A stretch of 64,000 nucleotides of DNA from Tubiluchus corallicola (GCA_030141605.1 JAQGDQ010000051.1:498001-562000), one strand, 5' to 3'. Numbered from the stretch's first letter, positions 29,301 to 44,300 are shown. Notes: generated by a model not told the origin, from the letters alone. Numbers and translations: made by a program.

Positions 29301-32300
29301 AATGCTAAAAAGAAAGGTCCAGTTAATGAAGTAGGTGTCAAGTTTGGAGTTTCATTGTTTCTTATCAAATTAAATGAGTTAATTTGATGAGGCACTGGAC
29401 TTTTTCTGAGAAACTAGATCATTGGAAGAGTCTGTAGATGTAACTGAAACTGTACGAAGTTGCATAACAAGAAAGATCATCTTATTCATTTGAACACTTG
29501 CAAAGACATTCAAAAGCATATGTAAATTCACTGCAATGTATATTTGAACTATGAACTATAGGTTATAACGACCATAATTTAAATGTCTGCTATAAGTTTT
29601 CACAATTATTCTACCATTTTGCAAGTAATCTACTTGAAAACCTTTACATTATGTGTGTAACAAGAAATGTTTCGTTTGTTATACACACGAGTCGATACAA
29701 TTTAGATGTTAAAATAGGTCAAGTATTATCTCCGTTTATGTTACATTGCCACTATGCCAAAATCAGTGGACTTATCTGTGCATTTTTCATTTTTTCTTCT
29801 TTTAATTTACTGTAAATTTCCTGCTCTATGCTATTGAGCGAGTGCAATACGAAACTGCTTTAATTGTATCTTGTGCCGTTTTTGGCAAAAGCCATCTAAA
29901 AAAATACCAAGCAATTTATATTAGGAAAAAAGTCAGAGAGACAGTACATACATAAGCTATCACTATTTCTTAAAATAGTAAACAATGTAGTCGCGCTTGT
30001 CTTACAAATTTATTTACTCCTAGGGCCTCTGAACGAACTGATTACAGTTTGTGAAATTTAACTGCATTGTCTCTTTTTAGATGTAATTCTAACTACTTCA
30101 GTTCTTCCCTTATTGTATAAACAAACTCTCATTGCATTTAAGTAATCAGTCATCTGTAAGCAGATTTTAGCATTATCTAATTAGTTAGAAGTTTTCTTTA
30201 TCCATTTACATCTCATTATTTTTCTGGCCTGTGGTACTCGCTGTTTTAACATGTCGTTTAAGGCACGGTACAGCGCCTTAAATGAATCCTTGCATCTACA
30301 TAACCTATCGCCTTCACCTCTCTTTTCAAATTGTGGTCTATCATTGAAAACTACCACTCACTTTTTGTTGCAGTGTAATAAATACAACAATATCGGACAT
30401 ATCTTATTAATTAAAATTTATTTATTACTACTGCCACATGTTAATTTCTTACTTAGTAATAATAATAATTTATTAGCCTGACTTCCCAGATAGCTGTTTG
30501 GCTTTACAGAGTTAAAAATACAATAAGATCACAGAACTAAAAATGTTACACTACACATGTTAAAATTACCAAATTACGTCAGGTGACTAAAATTTATAGA
30601 AACAACTAAAATTTAATGATTGCGAATTACTAAACGCGTAAAAATAAAAGTGTTTTTCTTTGAGATTTAAAACAAGAAGTGTAGGAGACATTTTGACATG
30701 AAGGGGCAACTGGTTCCAAAGATGCGGAGTTGCATAAGCAAATGACCAACCATGACAAGTGGCAAGACTAATCCTTGGCACATTCAGATTGTATAGATTA
30801 CTTGATCTCAACTGCAATTTATACTAAGATTTAGTATAAATGAACAATCAGATTTATTACTATGTGGGTCTGACATGTTTCCTGACAATGTTAATAACTT
30901 AGTTCTCTATGAAACTTAGATGTGCATATCAAAATCTGAAATACATATTTAAATAACTTGTTTCTTTTTTCTCCTTTTGCTTGTGACAACAGGAGGTATT
31001 TTGGTACTTAGAACTATTGTTTTTATTTAAGATGTATACGTTTGTATGTTTGCCAGACTTACTCAGCTAGTTTAGGTTATTTTGTATGTTTGCCTACAAA
31101 GGATATTTTACAAGTACATATTTGAAATGTTTGAAGAAATGTAATACATTGTAAAGAACGATCACAATGTTATACACCAGATTATAAACTCATGTTCTGG
31201 TAACAGGCTTTCAGTACTATGCATGCACATAAGACAAAGATGATTAATCCGGGTAAGCGATCCATGTCTATCCAATATTCAATGGATGTATGCAAACTTG
31301 TCTGTATGTAGTATTAAGATTTTTTTAATATTTCGGTCGATGTTACAACAGTACAGATTAAGTATTCTCTACAAAATTCTTGATTGGAATTTTTACATAA
31401 CAACCAGATTCAAAATACCTAAAAATATAATCATATTAACTTGTGTCCGAAATTCTTTAGTTTGAGTTTACTTCACAGCTTTATACAACACACTGATCTT
31501 ATGATCAAACTTACGAATTATAGATCCATGATCTTCTATTTATAACTGTGTTTGGCACTGATGTCACCGTTTATTTGTAATACCTAAAAACGCATGTGCA
31601 TTTTGTTCGCTTAAGTTTTGGTTATAATCATTGATCGTCTTCTTTTTAATGGAAATTTTCAGATCTTCGGGTTCTGATAGCAGTGAAGCAAGTGAAATAT
31701 ATTCAGCAAAGATAAACGATAGTAGCAAGTTTAATGCCAATAAAGGTTAGTTTTGTCCAAATAAGGTGTTTGTGTACACTTTACAGTAAGTAAGTAATTG
31801 TCATACATTAACAGTTGATGTTTTGTTTTGTATTTTATTATATTAGTACTGTTCATTTGCATTTGGCATGAATTAGCACGTATTTAATTATTGAACTAAT
31901 GCATGTTCTTTTTGCAGTGTTTACTAATATTGGGCCTGTGGGCACATGTCAAGTTATTTCTTCCGCAAGTACAAAGAAACCATTAATGTCAGGAAGTGAA
32001 CTCAAACATTCTGTTTGTGCACTTATGTCAGAATCAGAATTCCAGTTCATGAATGCAAGTGAATGGACTTCTAAAAAATATGCTACATTAGTAACTAATG
32101 ATAATAACTTGCCATTTACTGCCAAAAGTGTTAATGACGATAAATTACTGCAGAAAAACTCTGACAAGCCGCACACTGTGATCAATAGTGTTAAATCAGA
32201 CTGTAATGCGCTGCTAAAGCAAGACTGTGATACTGATGAAAATATTAATAATTCTCAACTACCTTGTAATGGACTTGGCATATATGATGATAAATATTTG

Positions 32301-35300
32301 CCAGAGTCACGGTTCAAGAAAACCCGCTTCGTATGGTCTGAGTCGTGCTTTGAAACTTTGTTGGAAAAAAAGCCTTTTTGCCAAAATGCTGCAGCTGATT
32401 CTGCATCCTCGCCTGCTTTAGTTTTTGGACGGAATAATGAAAACCTGCCAATGACTTTTGGAGACTATTGTACTAATACTAGTAGGGCTTGTGTTGAACA
32501 AAATTCAGATTTTGTTAGTGTCAGAAAATCACCCTTGACAAGTGCTATCTTATCTTGTTCAGAAACGTCAGTTGTTCCGAATGATCGTGAAGCTTTTATA
32601 AATACACATTTGTCAGCGATATCTGATAATGAATATTCTAGTCATTCTTCAAAACATGTAGATCAATTTCTTGCATACGAGTTGTATACAGATGGTGTGG
32701 AAGGCAAAACTGTGCAATTGTCACCTCCTATTGAAGAAGATAAACTTTGCGAAAGTTATCAACTGTTGTTACCAGAAAGCCAGACAAACCGGAAAGCTGA
32801 TGTTGGTGGTGACAAATATGATACTTTAAACTCCAAGCCAGATGGCACACGCTCAGAAAAATTTATCTTTAGCAATGAAAATTTGAAACCTGTTCCAAAA
32901 GATGTCTCTCTCCGGTTGTATAGCATTCAGAAGGACACAAAGTCACAGGAAGAGACTCTGACCTCTGAAGTACCACATGTAATTGATGCCTATGAGGGAC
33001 AAATACTTCTGAAGAAGGAATTAGGTAAAATGAATTAACAAAATTTTCTAATTTTGCATAACATGAATTTAATTCTTAATGGCAAGATCAGTGATAAATA
33101 CTAAAAAAATCCTACAATTAACACAGTGAAAGGACACGACATTTCAGACCGCCACTGCGATTTATTGTCAGGTGGAAGAGAAGATAAATCATAAAGATAC
33201 TAAACTAATTTTTTGTGGCTTTTTTAAATTACTTACACTTAAAACAAATATACTCACATATTAAAATCACAGTGGTACAACAAATGAATCACAGAGAAAG
33301 CACAGAAGTAGAGTACAGTGTCACTGGCCGCATTCACTGTAACTGGGACAGAGAGAAAACTATTTCCTGGCCTTTCTATTCCAATGAATATGTAATGCTG
33401 ATTTTAGAACAGATTTAATTGGTGAAATAGTACTAACACTGACCTGATGACTGACTAATATGTAAATATGTTGGTAAAGTGTCTATGTAAATACTTTTGA
33501 GTTGTTATTATCTGTCATTTGTTTTTATTACTACTTTTGATTGCATGTTGTGAGATAAGCAAATAAAATAATAATGTGTGTGCTTGCAATCCAAAACCAT
33601 CCACAATTTGGCACAGTTAAACTGCGTTATGATCCTTCAAAGTAGAATGCATCAAAAATTGGGTCAAATATCATTTTTTTGTTTTTTCACAAAAACAAGT
33701 GTTAAATATATTGGACTTTATGCTCTAACATTAAAATTTCAGGAAATTGCTTGCAAAATACTAAAAATTTAATTTTCTAACTCCTTACGAACTTCTCTGC
33801 TTAAAAACTAATATTGTGTTTGTCAAAAACTCATATTTTCAAACTCCAATAGTAGGTTGTGGAAACAGTCATTTTGCTTGCAGCTTTTTTCTGTTGTGAA
33901 ACCCAGATGTTTGTTAGGAAAAGCCATGTACAGGATTTAAATATAACTTCAACGTGTTCTTGCAAATCCATGGCATCCACCCATTCCTATGGTTCCTAAG
34001 CATTTTTGTAGAAGTGCAATAAAAGACAATGGCAAACTTTGGTAGTAATTTTCTCAAGATTATGTTTTTCAGTGTGCAGTGTGCACCTCAGTTTCAATGT
34101 GGATTATGTCAGATTGGAAATAACTTAGAGTGATGTGCTTGTATCAAAATAATCCTCATGAAATGGAGATTCTGGACTCTGGAACTGAAAAAAGGCTTAA
34201 TTGCCAACCTCTGAACAGTTTTGGCTTGTAATCACACATATATAAATTAAAGCATCAGATAAGAATTAAGTAAATATCTCAATGATCACACTAATTGCTT
34301 CTACTATGGGAAGCGACTGATTAGTATTAAAGCCTTTTTACCATAGTTTGCTGTTAGAGAGACTGTAAATACTACAGGCATGATCTGTTGAACTGATAAT
34401 TCAAAGAAATGAACATATGCTTCCAATGAATATGTAATGCTGATTTTAGAACAGATTTAATTGGTGAAATAGTACTAACCCTGATGACTGACTAATATGT
34501 AAATATGTTTGTAAAGTGTCTATGTAAATACTTTTGAGTTGTTATTGCACTCGTAACTTAGTCTAATCTGTTGACAAAATATTAGACTCTTTATTAAAAA
34601 AATAAACAATTTAGGAAAAAATAGGCATGTTAATTTAAGGAAAATGCATACCTAATTTTTTTAGAATGTCTAATAATAAAAATAATTATAATTTTCAAGT
34701 ATGGAAAGAAAATAAGTGCGTCTTAAATTTGTAAGTAGTAAGTGCTTTTAAATAACTGCCGTTCAGGCATATTTTGTCGTACAGTATAGTTACAATGTAC
34801 GTGAAGCAGCAACTGCAATACAAATCTGACGAAGTCGACAGTTAGCCTTCCATGCCCTGGCACCTTGCAGAGGGCACTAAATTTCAATACATAATACTTT
34901 AGCGTGTTACTTTGCTGATGCGTTGATTTTTGGCTAAAATCGTATTTTCCCCCAGCAACTGTCTTTGCTACTTAATCACGTGTTACTATTATTTGTTTCT
35001 ATCTTAGAAACTTCACAGTTCAATTGCTTTATGACATTCAAAAAATACTATTTTCATTAGCTAATAAATGAATGAAATGGGCTCAGATGGATGAAATATT
35101 TTGCAGAATGATTGTGTTTAAGTCATTAATTTTAGTTACATCCCAGCCAAATGATAAAAATGGAGCTACACTAATTCAGTGCTTATTTTTTAGCACATTT
35201 CATAAATTGCACCTGGGGTAGCTCCATTACTATAACACCAATTTTTAATCCTTGGGACCTTTTAATACTTTTCAATCCCTGATTGCATTGTGTACAAAGT

Positions 35301-38300
35301 GGGAAATATTCTTTGTTGCTATTCTTGAAATAATTTTATTTAACCATATTTTATTTATTTTAAAAATATGTGCAATTATTACTTATTTTTCTTTAATTAG
35401 ACAAGCAGTTGCACTCCAGACTTCTTGATATGGAAGATAAGAACTCATTTAGAAAAGAAGAGAATCACTTGATGGACTGTCAAACTCCTGTTACACCTCG
35501 CCAAAAGGATTTTAGTCTAGGAATGATGTATGGAGGAAATAAAGGTGAATGTACTGATCTTTACTGAATTTTTTTTGTTTTGTGCTTGATACATATGTAA
35601 TTGTACTTTTAATTAAAAGAAATACTGCCACCATAGTTCGATATTAAATTATTTTTCAACAGCCATGCATAACAACAACTTTAACAGCCAATGAAAAAAA
35701 TTCAATTAGTTTTTGTATCTGAAAGCAGATAATCTGCAGCTGCAGCATGTTTGTTATACATGACTTGCTGGCTAGTTACCATTTACGTCTCACAACAATT
35801 GGAATTAAACATAGCACTTGCTAATCCTAGGTAAGTGGCTTGTAGTTGTTTGTTGCTCTGTTCGCCATGAGACCCTTGCCTAAATAAATACGCCTATACA
35901 CCTTAAGCACTGCATATTGAGTTCTCAGTCTAAATAAACTAAGGCAAATTTTTACTAGTTTCCAAATCAGTAATATTAACAAGCCCTTCTATGGAATATT
36001 TATCACTCACTGCATTGTCAGCCTCTTGCTTAAGTATTAAATGAAACAAAACTTTTTATTTTACATATTTTGTTCTGGAAAAACGAAATGTAACTTCTAT
36101 AATTATTGCAGGTTTCAGTAATGAAGAGTCTGAGATTGTGAATACAGCAGCTGGTCAGTCTAACTTCAGCTCTTCCAAAACAGAATCTCAAATGCCGAGC
36201 GAAAAGAGAAGAGATGGAGTGATTAAGAATTATTTAGAAAGTATTGATGAAAAATCTGCAGGTGGTGTAAAGGACTTGGCAACAAAGTTGAAAGTGGGCA
36301 TTGCAACTCCAAGCACGCCAGATGCGAAGACTCCAGGAAGATTGGGAGACTCAACAGGCTTGATTGCAAAAGCTAAAGAAAGCTTGGCTACTAGTGTCCT
36401 CTCTCCAGGAAGAGAAAAACCAAAAACACCAGAAAAGAAAAAATCTGAGGCAGATTTGCAGTGGGAGATGCTTATGAATCGGCTGAATCGTCCTTTGCGA
36501 ATTGGTGATATGGATTTCACGGACTTAGTGGAGCTGGATGATTGTGATTGCTTTAGGCCAGCCCCTTGCTCTGGAACACAACCACCTCCTCCACCCTGTG
36601 CCCCACCCTTAAATTACACGGTTTCTGCTCCTAATGTGCCTCCAGCACCACCAGACATTCCACTTCCTCCCAAAGCACCTCCATCTCTAGCAAACACAAT
36701 TCAAAAACACAAAAGAACCATCAGACTTTTTTGGAAAGAAATTCGAACCGAGTCACTACCACCCAGTGGAGAGAAATCTGACGATATGATTTGGACTGAT
36801 ATGTCACCTATACAGCTAGATACGGAAAAGTTAGAACATCTCTTTGAAAATAGAAGTAAAGATGTATTGAGCAAGGTAAGTAATTTCAATGATTGTTATG
36901 GATAATTCTCACTGGTGTCAGTGAATGATGAAATGTGAATATTCAATATCCTGCCCTCCCTGTTCTTTCTGAACAAAATAAAAAACCTGACAATTTTTTC
37001 CAATGCCTGCAATTTTCGTCAACCTGGTAAACATGTTGGCATAAATTTAATCTGGCTTCTTTTTCACAGTTTTCAGTTTTTTCTGATACAAAGTAATCGG
37101 CAATTTTACTTGTTTAACATTTTCATATTTTGCATCAACTTTCAACGTATCACAATCAGTGAATGATGAGATCTACATTTTCGGTTTGCTGTTCTTTTGA
37201 AATCAGAGCAGTTGTTAAATTTGCTTAGTATAAGCTATATTGTGGAATGTACAACAAGATAAATACTCCGAGAGTGCATATTTATGTTCACATGTTTTAT
37301 AGGTCTATTGTATATTTAATCAGAAGCCAATGAAGCCCTATCAATATTGATATTATATATCACATATATCACCTATCAGATATATTGATATTATATATGG
37401 TAAAAATGTGCCAAAGTTTAGGCTGCAGTGACACTATAAGCAAGCGCTACTCGAAGTTGAAATTCTATAACGTGATACTACAATTCATTAGGTTACGGTT
37501 GTGATAGTTAAAGTAGCTTTAGTAGTTTTTAAGTTATGGTGAAAAAACATTTGCTTGTTAAAAATTCAAGTGCTAGAACAATGTCAACTAATTAGCAGTT
37601 GAAAAACAGCCACATCAACGTAAGTGAAGAGCTGAATACGTGACCCCAAAACAGTAAAGAATCAACCTTTTTACATCATGATCTTACCACAGAAAAGAAG
37701 CATGGATAATGATTTGTTGCCAAGAAAACAAAGGAACTTAATCCTATGAACTACTGTATTAGGAATTCCGGAGAAAGTGCACGATGGCTGCACAGGGCCG
37801 TTTGATTTAGAGGAACTATGAGAAAAAATTATTGAGCGCTGGCTTTAAATACCTCTTAAAGAAGTAAGCAATTGCATCACTTGTTGGAAGAAACACTCAT
37901 CTACTTTGCTGTGAAAATGGTGGACAAGTGGCAGTACAGAGCACTTGCTGTAAATTTTAACAATAATGGCATTTTTTTACCTATTTGTTTGTGGAAAAAT
38001 CTAGGAGAATAACCAAAACCTTTTGGTGTTTACACGTAAGAGCTTGTAACATCAGTGTGTTAATTTTCAAGCGATTATTGAAAGTTTTTTCCCAACCTCA
38101 CTAACTTGAATAACCTTGTATTTTTACTGTGGTTGCAAAGTGCCACATTGATAAGTTCACTGAATCACTCAACAAATGCTAATCTAGATTTTCATTATTA
38201 TATATTGTACTTTCCATCTGACAAATCCTTTTAGTAAAAGATCGATTAAATTAGTGCAGATGGTGCACATTATGAATTAGTGTGTAATTATTATAATCAT

Positions 38301-41300
38301 CACAAAATGTAGCTGTGTAACTTATTTAGAATATTTAATTTAATATATTAATGTAATGCCTAGCCTATTATTTTATTGTATTTCATTAGAAGCAAGAACA
38401 AAATGCAAAAACCAAAGTGTTAACAGTCTTGGAGTCCAAGAGGTCTAATGTGATCAACATTGGAATGACCAAGCTTCCACCTCCTAGAGCAATAAAGACT
38501 GCAATCTTAAAGATGGATCATTCTATTATTAACAAGGAAGGCCTTGAGGTAGTAATTCAAGTTTTGTTTGCTTACAGGAAACCACTTTTGAAAGTTTTCT
38601 AATTAAGAAATTATTTGGCATGTATTCATCATACACATCACATTTGATAACCGTTTTCAAGTTTTGACTTCCGTGAATTAAGCTGTTCAATTAAGAAACA
38701 AGGGAAGTGACTGTTTATGGACTCGGGACCTTCTTACAAGCACATTCTGTTTCATTGTATACACAGTGGCAGATCATTAAGCTAATAAGGTTAACAAGAA
38801 CTGGAAGCTCAGCTGTGATTATGGCTTTTCAAGCTTGACTATGAGAATGCAGAGGTTTGCTTTTACAGTAGACACTGCTTAATAGACTCACTTTGGAACA
38901 AAAGCATTTTGACCCAATTAATCAACTGAATTTATTATCCAACTGGTATAGCATTACTACAATAGAAGTACGAGTCATCACTCTTTAGCCTAGCATGAAA
39001 TGTAAAGGCTTTGAGCAAATTTTACAAATGAATTAATGTCATTAATGAATTCCTATCCTAATTTATGTAAGTGAATTAACAAAAGAAGAAAATAAAAAAT
39101 TGCATAAATCTGTTTATTTACACTAAAAATTACAGAGATTCGTGCAAGGTCGGATGCTATATTTCTCCAAAAAGAAGTTGGTTTATAAAGTTCTCATTCT
39201 GATAAGAAGGGTGTAGATTTGTTGCAGTATGCTGCACATATTCACGCAAAACACCTAGTCACCTAGTGCTAGACATGCCTGTGCAACAGTTGGTGGTGCC
39301 CCGTGAAAAGCAGAGGGAGCTTCAAAAGTAAACTGCTGGGCAAATGATTAAATTTAGCTTTGAGAAACAAGGAGGTTAATTGCAGTAAACGAACAGGTGA
39401 CAGGTTCAAGCAAAACTGCTATGCTAGCATATTAGTGCGCGATAAATGCACCTGCTTAAAAACAAAATGTATTGTATTATCACTATCAACTGCTAGCTCA
39501 GTTTAGTGTCAAAATGTAACTTTTTATTGCTGTGAAAAGTTTTTTGTTTATATATTTTAATGTTAGAAAATTTTGCAAACGATGCTGCCTTAGGGTCTAA
39601 ATTTTGATAGCCAATTAAAGCGAGTTATTTTAAAAAAGGATAACAAAATTATTAAAACTGCACTGACAAGTATTAAATTCGGTTGTTCAACACGTTGAAT
39701 ATGTATAGCTTCGTCCTGAAAAAAAGTTCCCCAAATTAACTTGTAATCCATCATCTTGGTAGAAGCATTTGTAAAAGATACCCACGTTGTTGTGTAGCCC
39801 AGTTTCTCCTTTTTTCAAACAGCTATAAATTTTCTTCTATGATCTCCAGTCCCTAGGGTGCTGCTAAAATAATCTTTCTACATGATTTTCCCCAAATCAG
39901 CATAAAATGCTGATTTTTAGACGTTTTTTGTCACTGTTGTAGAAAAACATTTTACTTTCAATTGGTTGGGGTATTGGGAAAAAAATTGTACCTTTTCAGA
40001 AAGAGGTGAACTAGGGCTACACAACGATGGATGTGATTCATCCCCCCCCCCCAACCATATAAGCAATGCTTGAAATGCCACATAATGTAAGCGTTAGCCA
40101 GTAGGTAGCATGTACAAGCAAAGTTGTTCATTCTCCATAAAAAATGCAACAGTTAAAATTGAATTGAAGTGCAAGAAGTATCTCTAGTGGCGCTTTCAAG
40201 AAGAGGTTCGTAACCAAAACATTTGTTGAATTGATCTTTATTATGTCTTGTAATTTCTAATGCGGTAATCCTTCATTATTAGCTCATAATAAACATCTGC
40301 AGAAGTCTGGCGAGTCATTAAAGGCGCAGCGTACCAGAAAATCTCTGTCATATGTATTGTTTTATCTCTGTCAGCTGCTAGCTCATTTTAGTGTCAAGAT
40401 GTAATTTTTTTCATTATTGCCGTGAAAAGTTTGTTGTTTATAAATTCTAATTTTAGAAAATTTTGCAAACGATGCTGCCCACTAGTGATGAGAAGCAGAA
40501 GATACTAGAAGCGCAAGTTGAAAATCCAGATGTGCCACTAGGATCTGCTGAGCAGTTCATTCTTATTCTTTCTTCAATCACGGAACTTGAAGCTCGGCTG
40601 CGATTATGGCTTTTCAAGCTTGACTATGAGAATGCAGAGAAGGTTTGCTTTTACAGTAGGCACTGCTTAATAGACTGACTTTGGGACAAAAGCATTTTGA
40701 CCCAATTAATCGACTGAATTTATTATCTGACTGGTATAGCATTACTACTATAGAAGTATGAGTCATCACTTGTCAGCCTAGCATGAAATGTAAAGGCTTT
40801 GAACGAATTTTACAAATGAATTAATGTCAGAATTCCTATACTCTAGGAGTGGCCCATACCACATCTCTTTGAATCAATTCTAGGTGACCAATTCTATTAA
40901 CTGTTAGTCTAATAAACGACACCCACTGTATATATCTTTTGCGAAAAGCATACACACTAATTCGAAATTTCAGAATTTAAAATAGAAAGATTAGGCATAT
41001 GTGAATAGAATCGGATTAACATGTCAAATGTGTTCTTATGATAGATAAATAGTTAATTTGTTAAAAATGCCGCAATAACCAGCAAATTTTTTATCATTTT
41101 CTATTAAAAATAACAGTGTTTCTACGACAGGCATCATGTTCTACTCTGTAATGGAAACGATTAATCTTTTGTTGATTGTTGTGGGATATTTAATAAATTG
41201 GTTTATTAAGAATTTAAAAACACAAGATGAGCACTTCTAGCATAAGCATCATCGCAGAGTTACATAACATGATGTACGTACCATGCGACCATATTTTGCA

Positions 41301-44300
41301 TTTTTACCTTTTCTTGATAATTTTTGAACCTGGCAACAGTTTACTCAGATTCAACATGGTGAACTTGGTAAGACTTGGTAATCAAACAAGCAATTTTACT
41401 TTGGAATTCTCTACCATTACAGGTTAAACAAATCAAGTCCCTATCAGCATTTAAAACAAAATTAAAATCACTAATATTAACCAGATATGAAATACCATCA
41501 CACCAGTACGACAACATACACACTAATTCAGAATTCATATACCCACGGCCATATTAATTAAATCATAGTTTTTTTTATTTTTTTGTGTATGGTTGTAAAT
41601 ATGTTTGATTTTATTCGTCATTACTGCACAGTAGTTTAGATTGCACTGACGCATTTGCCTTCAGCAGTGTAAGTTTTTATTAACTAACACTGATTGATTA
41701 TCTCTGTAAAGTTTTTATCAGTGATTATCAATGTTTTTAATGGCAAATAAAGATTATTGACTTTTAGAAAAAAGGTGCCCCTAGAATTTTATAGTAGCAC
41801 CTTTTCAGGATTTTCTTCTAGCCTATTGTCAACATACGTTATCAAGCCTGCATTTTCTGAAAGTTATTGACTATAAACTGAATCAAATGTTTTGGAAATA
41901 AATATAACTCCCTTGGTATTTGCAGGATGTAGGCGAGCCACTAATGGATCTGAAATTGGGCATGGAGGAATTGCGAAAAAATAGAACATTCAAACTTGTC
42001 TTATCTACATTGTTGTGCGTTGGAAATTTTCTCAATGGATCTCGGGTAATCATATATTTGTTTGCATCTTCATATGATGTTTAAACTTGGGATCATTGTG
42101 TAAGGCAACCTTATTTTATAGTGCTAGGTAAGGCTATGGTAGCTTAAGTTAGTTGTTGGAAAAGCTGCTACCTATGTGAAGCAATGTTTTATACGTCTTT
42201 GAGTAAATACGTATAACTCGTATACCTCCGGACCGTAAAATTTGTTCGAGTTATGCGAGAGTACGAGTTAAACAATGTTCGCAAGATAACAAGATTGAAA
42301 CACTCATCAATGTCAGACAATACACTGCAGCCTGTGAAAATGATCATTTTTGCTGAAACTAGCAGTTGAGAATGTAATGTGGTGCACACTTTCGCCTAGA
42401 ATTTCTCGCTTGGCAGGTTGGTCAAGATGGGCAGGGTATTGTCACTTAGATTCTTGTAAATTGTACCGGAAATTCGTACAGAAATTGTACCGATAATTTG
42501 AGTTGCAGATTTCGAGTTACGCAATGTTTGGTAAATAGAAAAATGAAAGGGAAATTCCTTTCCATGAGAGCTGTTCTAGATATACAGGAATTCGAGTTAT
42601 AACGCGTTGAGTTATATGTAGTTTACTGTATTTCAAGTTAAACTTATTGGTGGCAGAACTTTCTGTAGGTAATAGCAAAATATTTAAATACTGAATTTCT
42701 TGTTTTAAGCAAAACCGTTATTAAAACATTATTAAACAAATTGCAGTTAGTGGAAGTAATTATTTTCTTCAAAAAAATGTTGGAACAATCTTCCCTAAGT
42801 AAATTTCAGCTGACAAACTTTGTATCTGTGAACAAAAATCGTTATAATGACAATCTGAAACAAATGTTATGACTCACCTCGTCTCCTAATAAGCTTTGTT
42901 TACTACAATTTTTGTGTACTTCTTGTTTGCATGACATCACTTATTTATGAAAAGTTATGTAGTAAAATGTTAAAATTATCAAAAATAAATCAAATGTTCC
43001 AAAACCAGTGACACTAAGCTCACTTTTACATCAAATTTGTACACCTGCCAATTTTTCAGCTTATGTTACTAATGCATTACATTATGATATCATAGTTTTG
43101 GCCTTTCCACATGGTAAGTACACAAAAAAATTAATGTTCGAAAGTTCTGCTTAAATTTTTTAATTTAGACAGCAAAAATGTCATGGTGATAAACTTGTCA
43201 CTTGGCAATCTCTGACTATCTGGATAAATACCAACAACCATGATATCATAGTTCACACAAATTTGTAATGGTAAACCACGAATTCTGCAAGTTTTGAAAC
43301 AACTGACATTTGGGCAATGGCATTTACAATCATTAGCATATCCGTTTGCAAGCCATGAACTCTACACCTTGCACCTTTTGCACCTTTTTATGTCGGTAGT
43401 TAATGCAATGTATTTATAGGTAGTTGCCGTTGTCTGTTTCTGTGATGCAACATTATTATTATTAATGCCCATTTCAGTCCATCACAAGTCGTTATTACAT
43501 TGAGGAATGTAATAACAATTGGTCTCAAAGTCTGGTAATGTTATTTAAAATAGCTTTCCAATTGGAAGCAATTATTTAACCGTTTTCTATATTAAAACTT
43601 GTAAATGTTTAAGGTCATGGTTAAATGAAATTTCTTAACCTTTCTTACTGTATATAGTCGTGTAAATTTCATTCTGAATATGATTGAAACTAGGTGAATC
43701 ACCAGCCATTAAGTCGTTAATTAGCTAGAAACTTAATTCATGAATTAGGACTACGTCAACAGGTTCAGGAAGTATTTCCCTGTGAAGACCAGCTATGATG
43801 TGGTGAAAAACACGTAAATGGTTTTTCCCTAATTTACACTGTGCACAAATAAACTAATATGCATTGAAGTGTGTAAAATGTCATTATACTAATTATGTTG
43901 TTTTTTGCAGATAAATGCACTAGTTCATATGCCATATAATATCATTTTAATAATCATTGTACAGCATGATGTTCTAATTCAGTGTTGGTTGCTTTTATTT
44001 TATTAAACTTTCCAGACCTTCCCTTTTAGAGAAACAAATGCAAATAATTTTCAGTTTATGCTCTCAATATTTATTATAAAACAAAATGCAGGAACCACTC
44101 ATCAAGTTTTTTAATGTTGCTGATTTAATTTATTTAGCATGAGGATAAAGTTCTGGACAAATGTAATATGCCTTGATACATCTGCATTAATTATTATTAG
44201 TAAATTTCTGACCTAGTGGCTGACCCTGATAAAATTACGCATTGTTCTTTCACCATGTTCACCACTCAAGTCAATAATCACTTGTGTACTATTCTAACCA

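Noticed and set aside
33025-33038. Exon 12 read through to the stop at 33036-33038 as a short formin
   Set aside because: The donor ATTAG|GTAAAA and the phase-matched exon 13 explain the end. Read-through would give a short isoform, but nothing such as a nearby AATAAA supports it.
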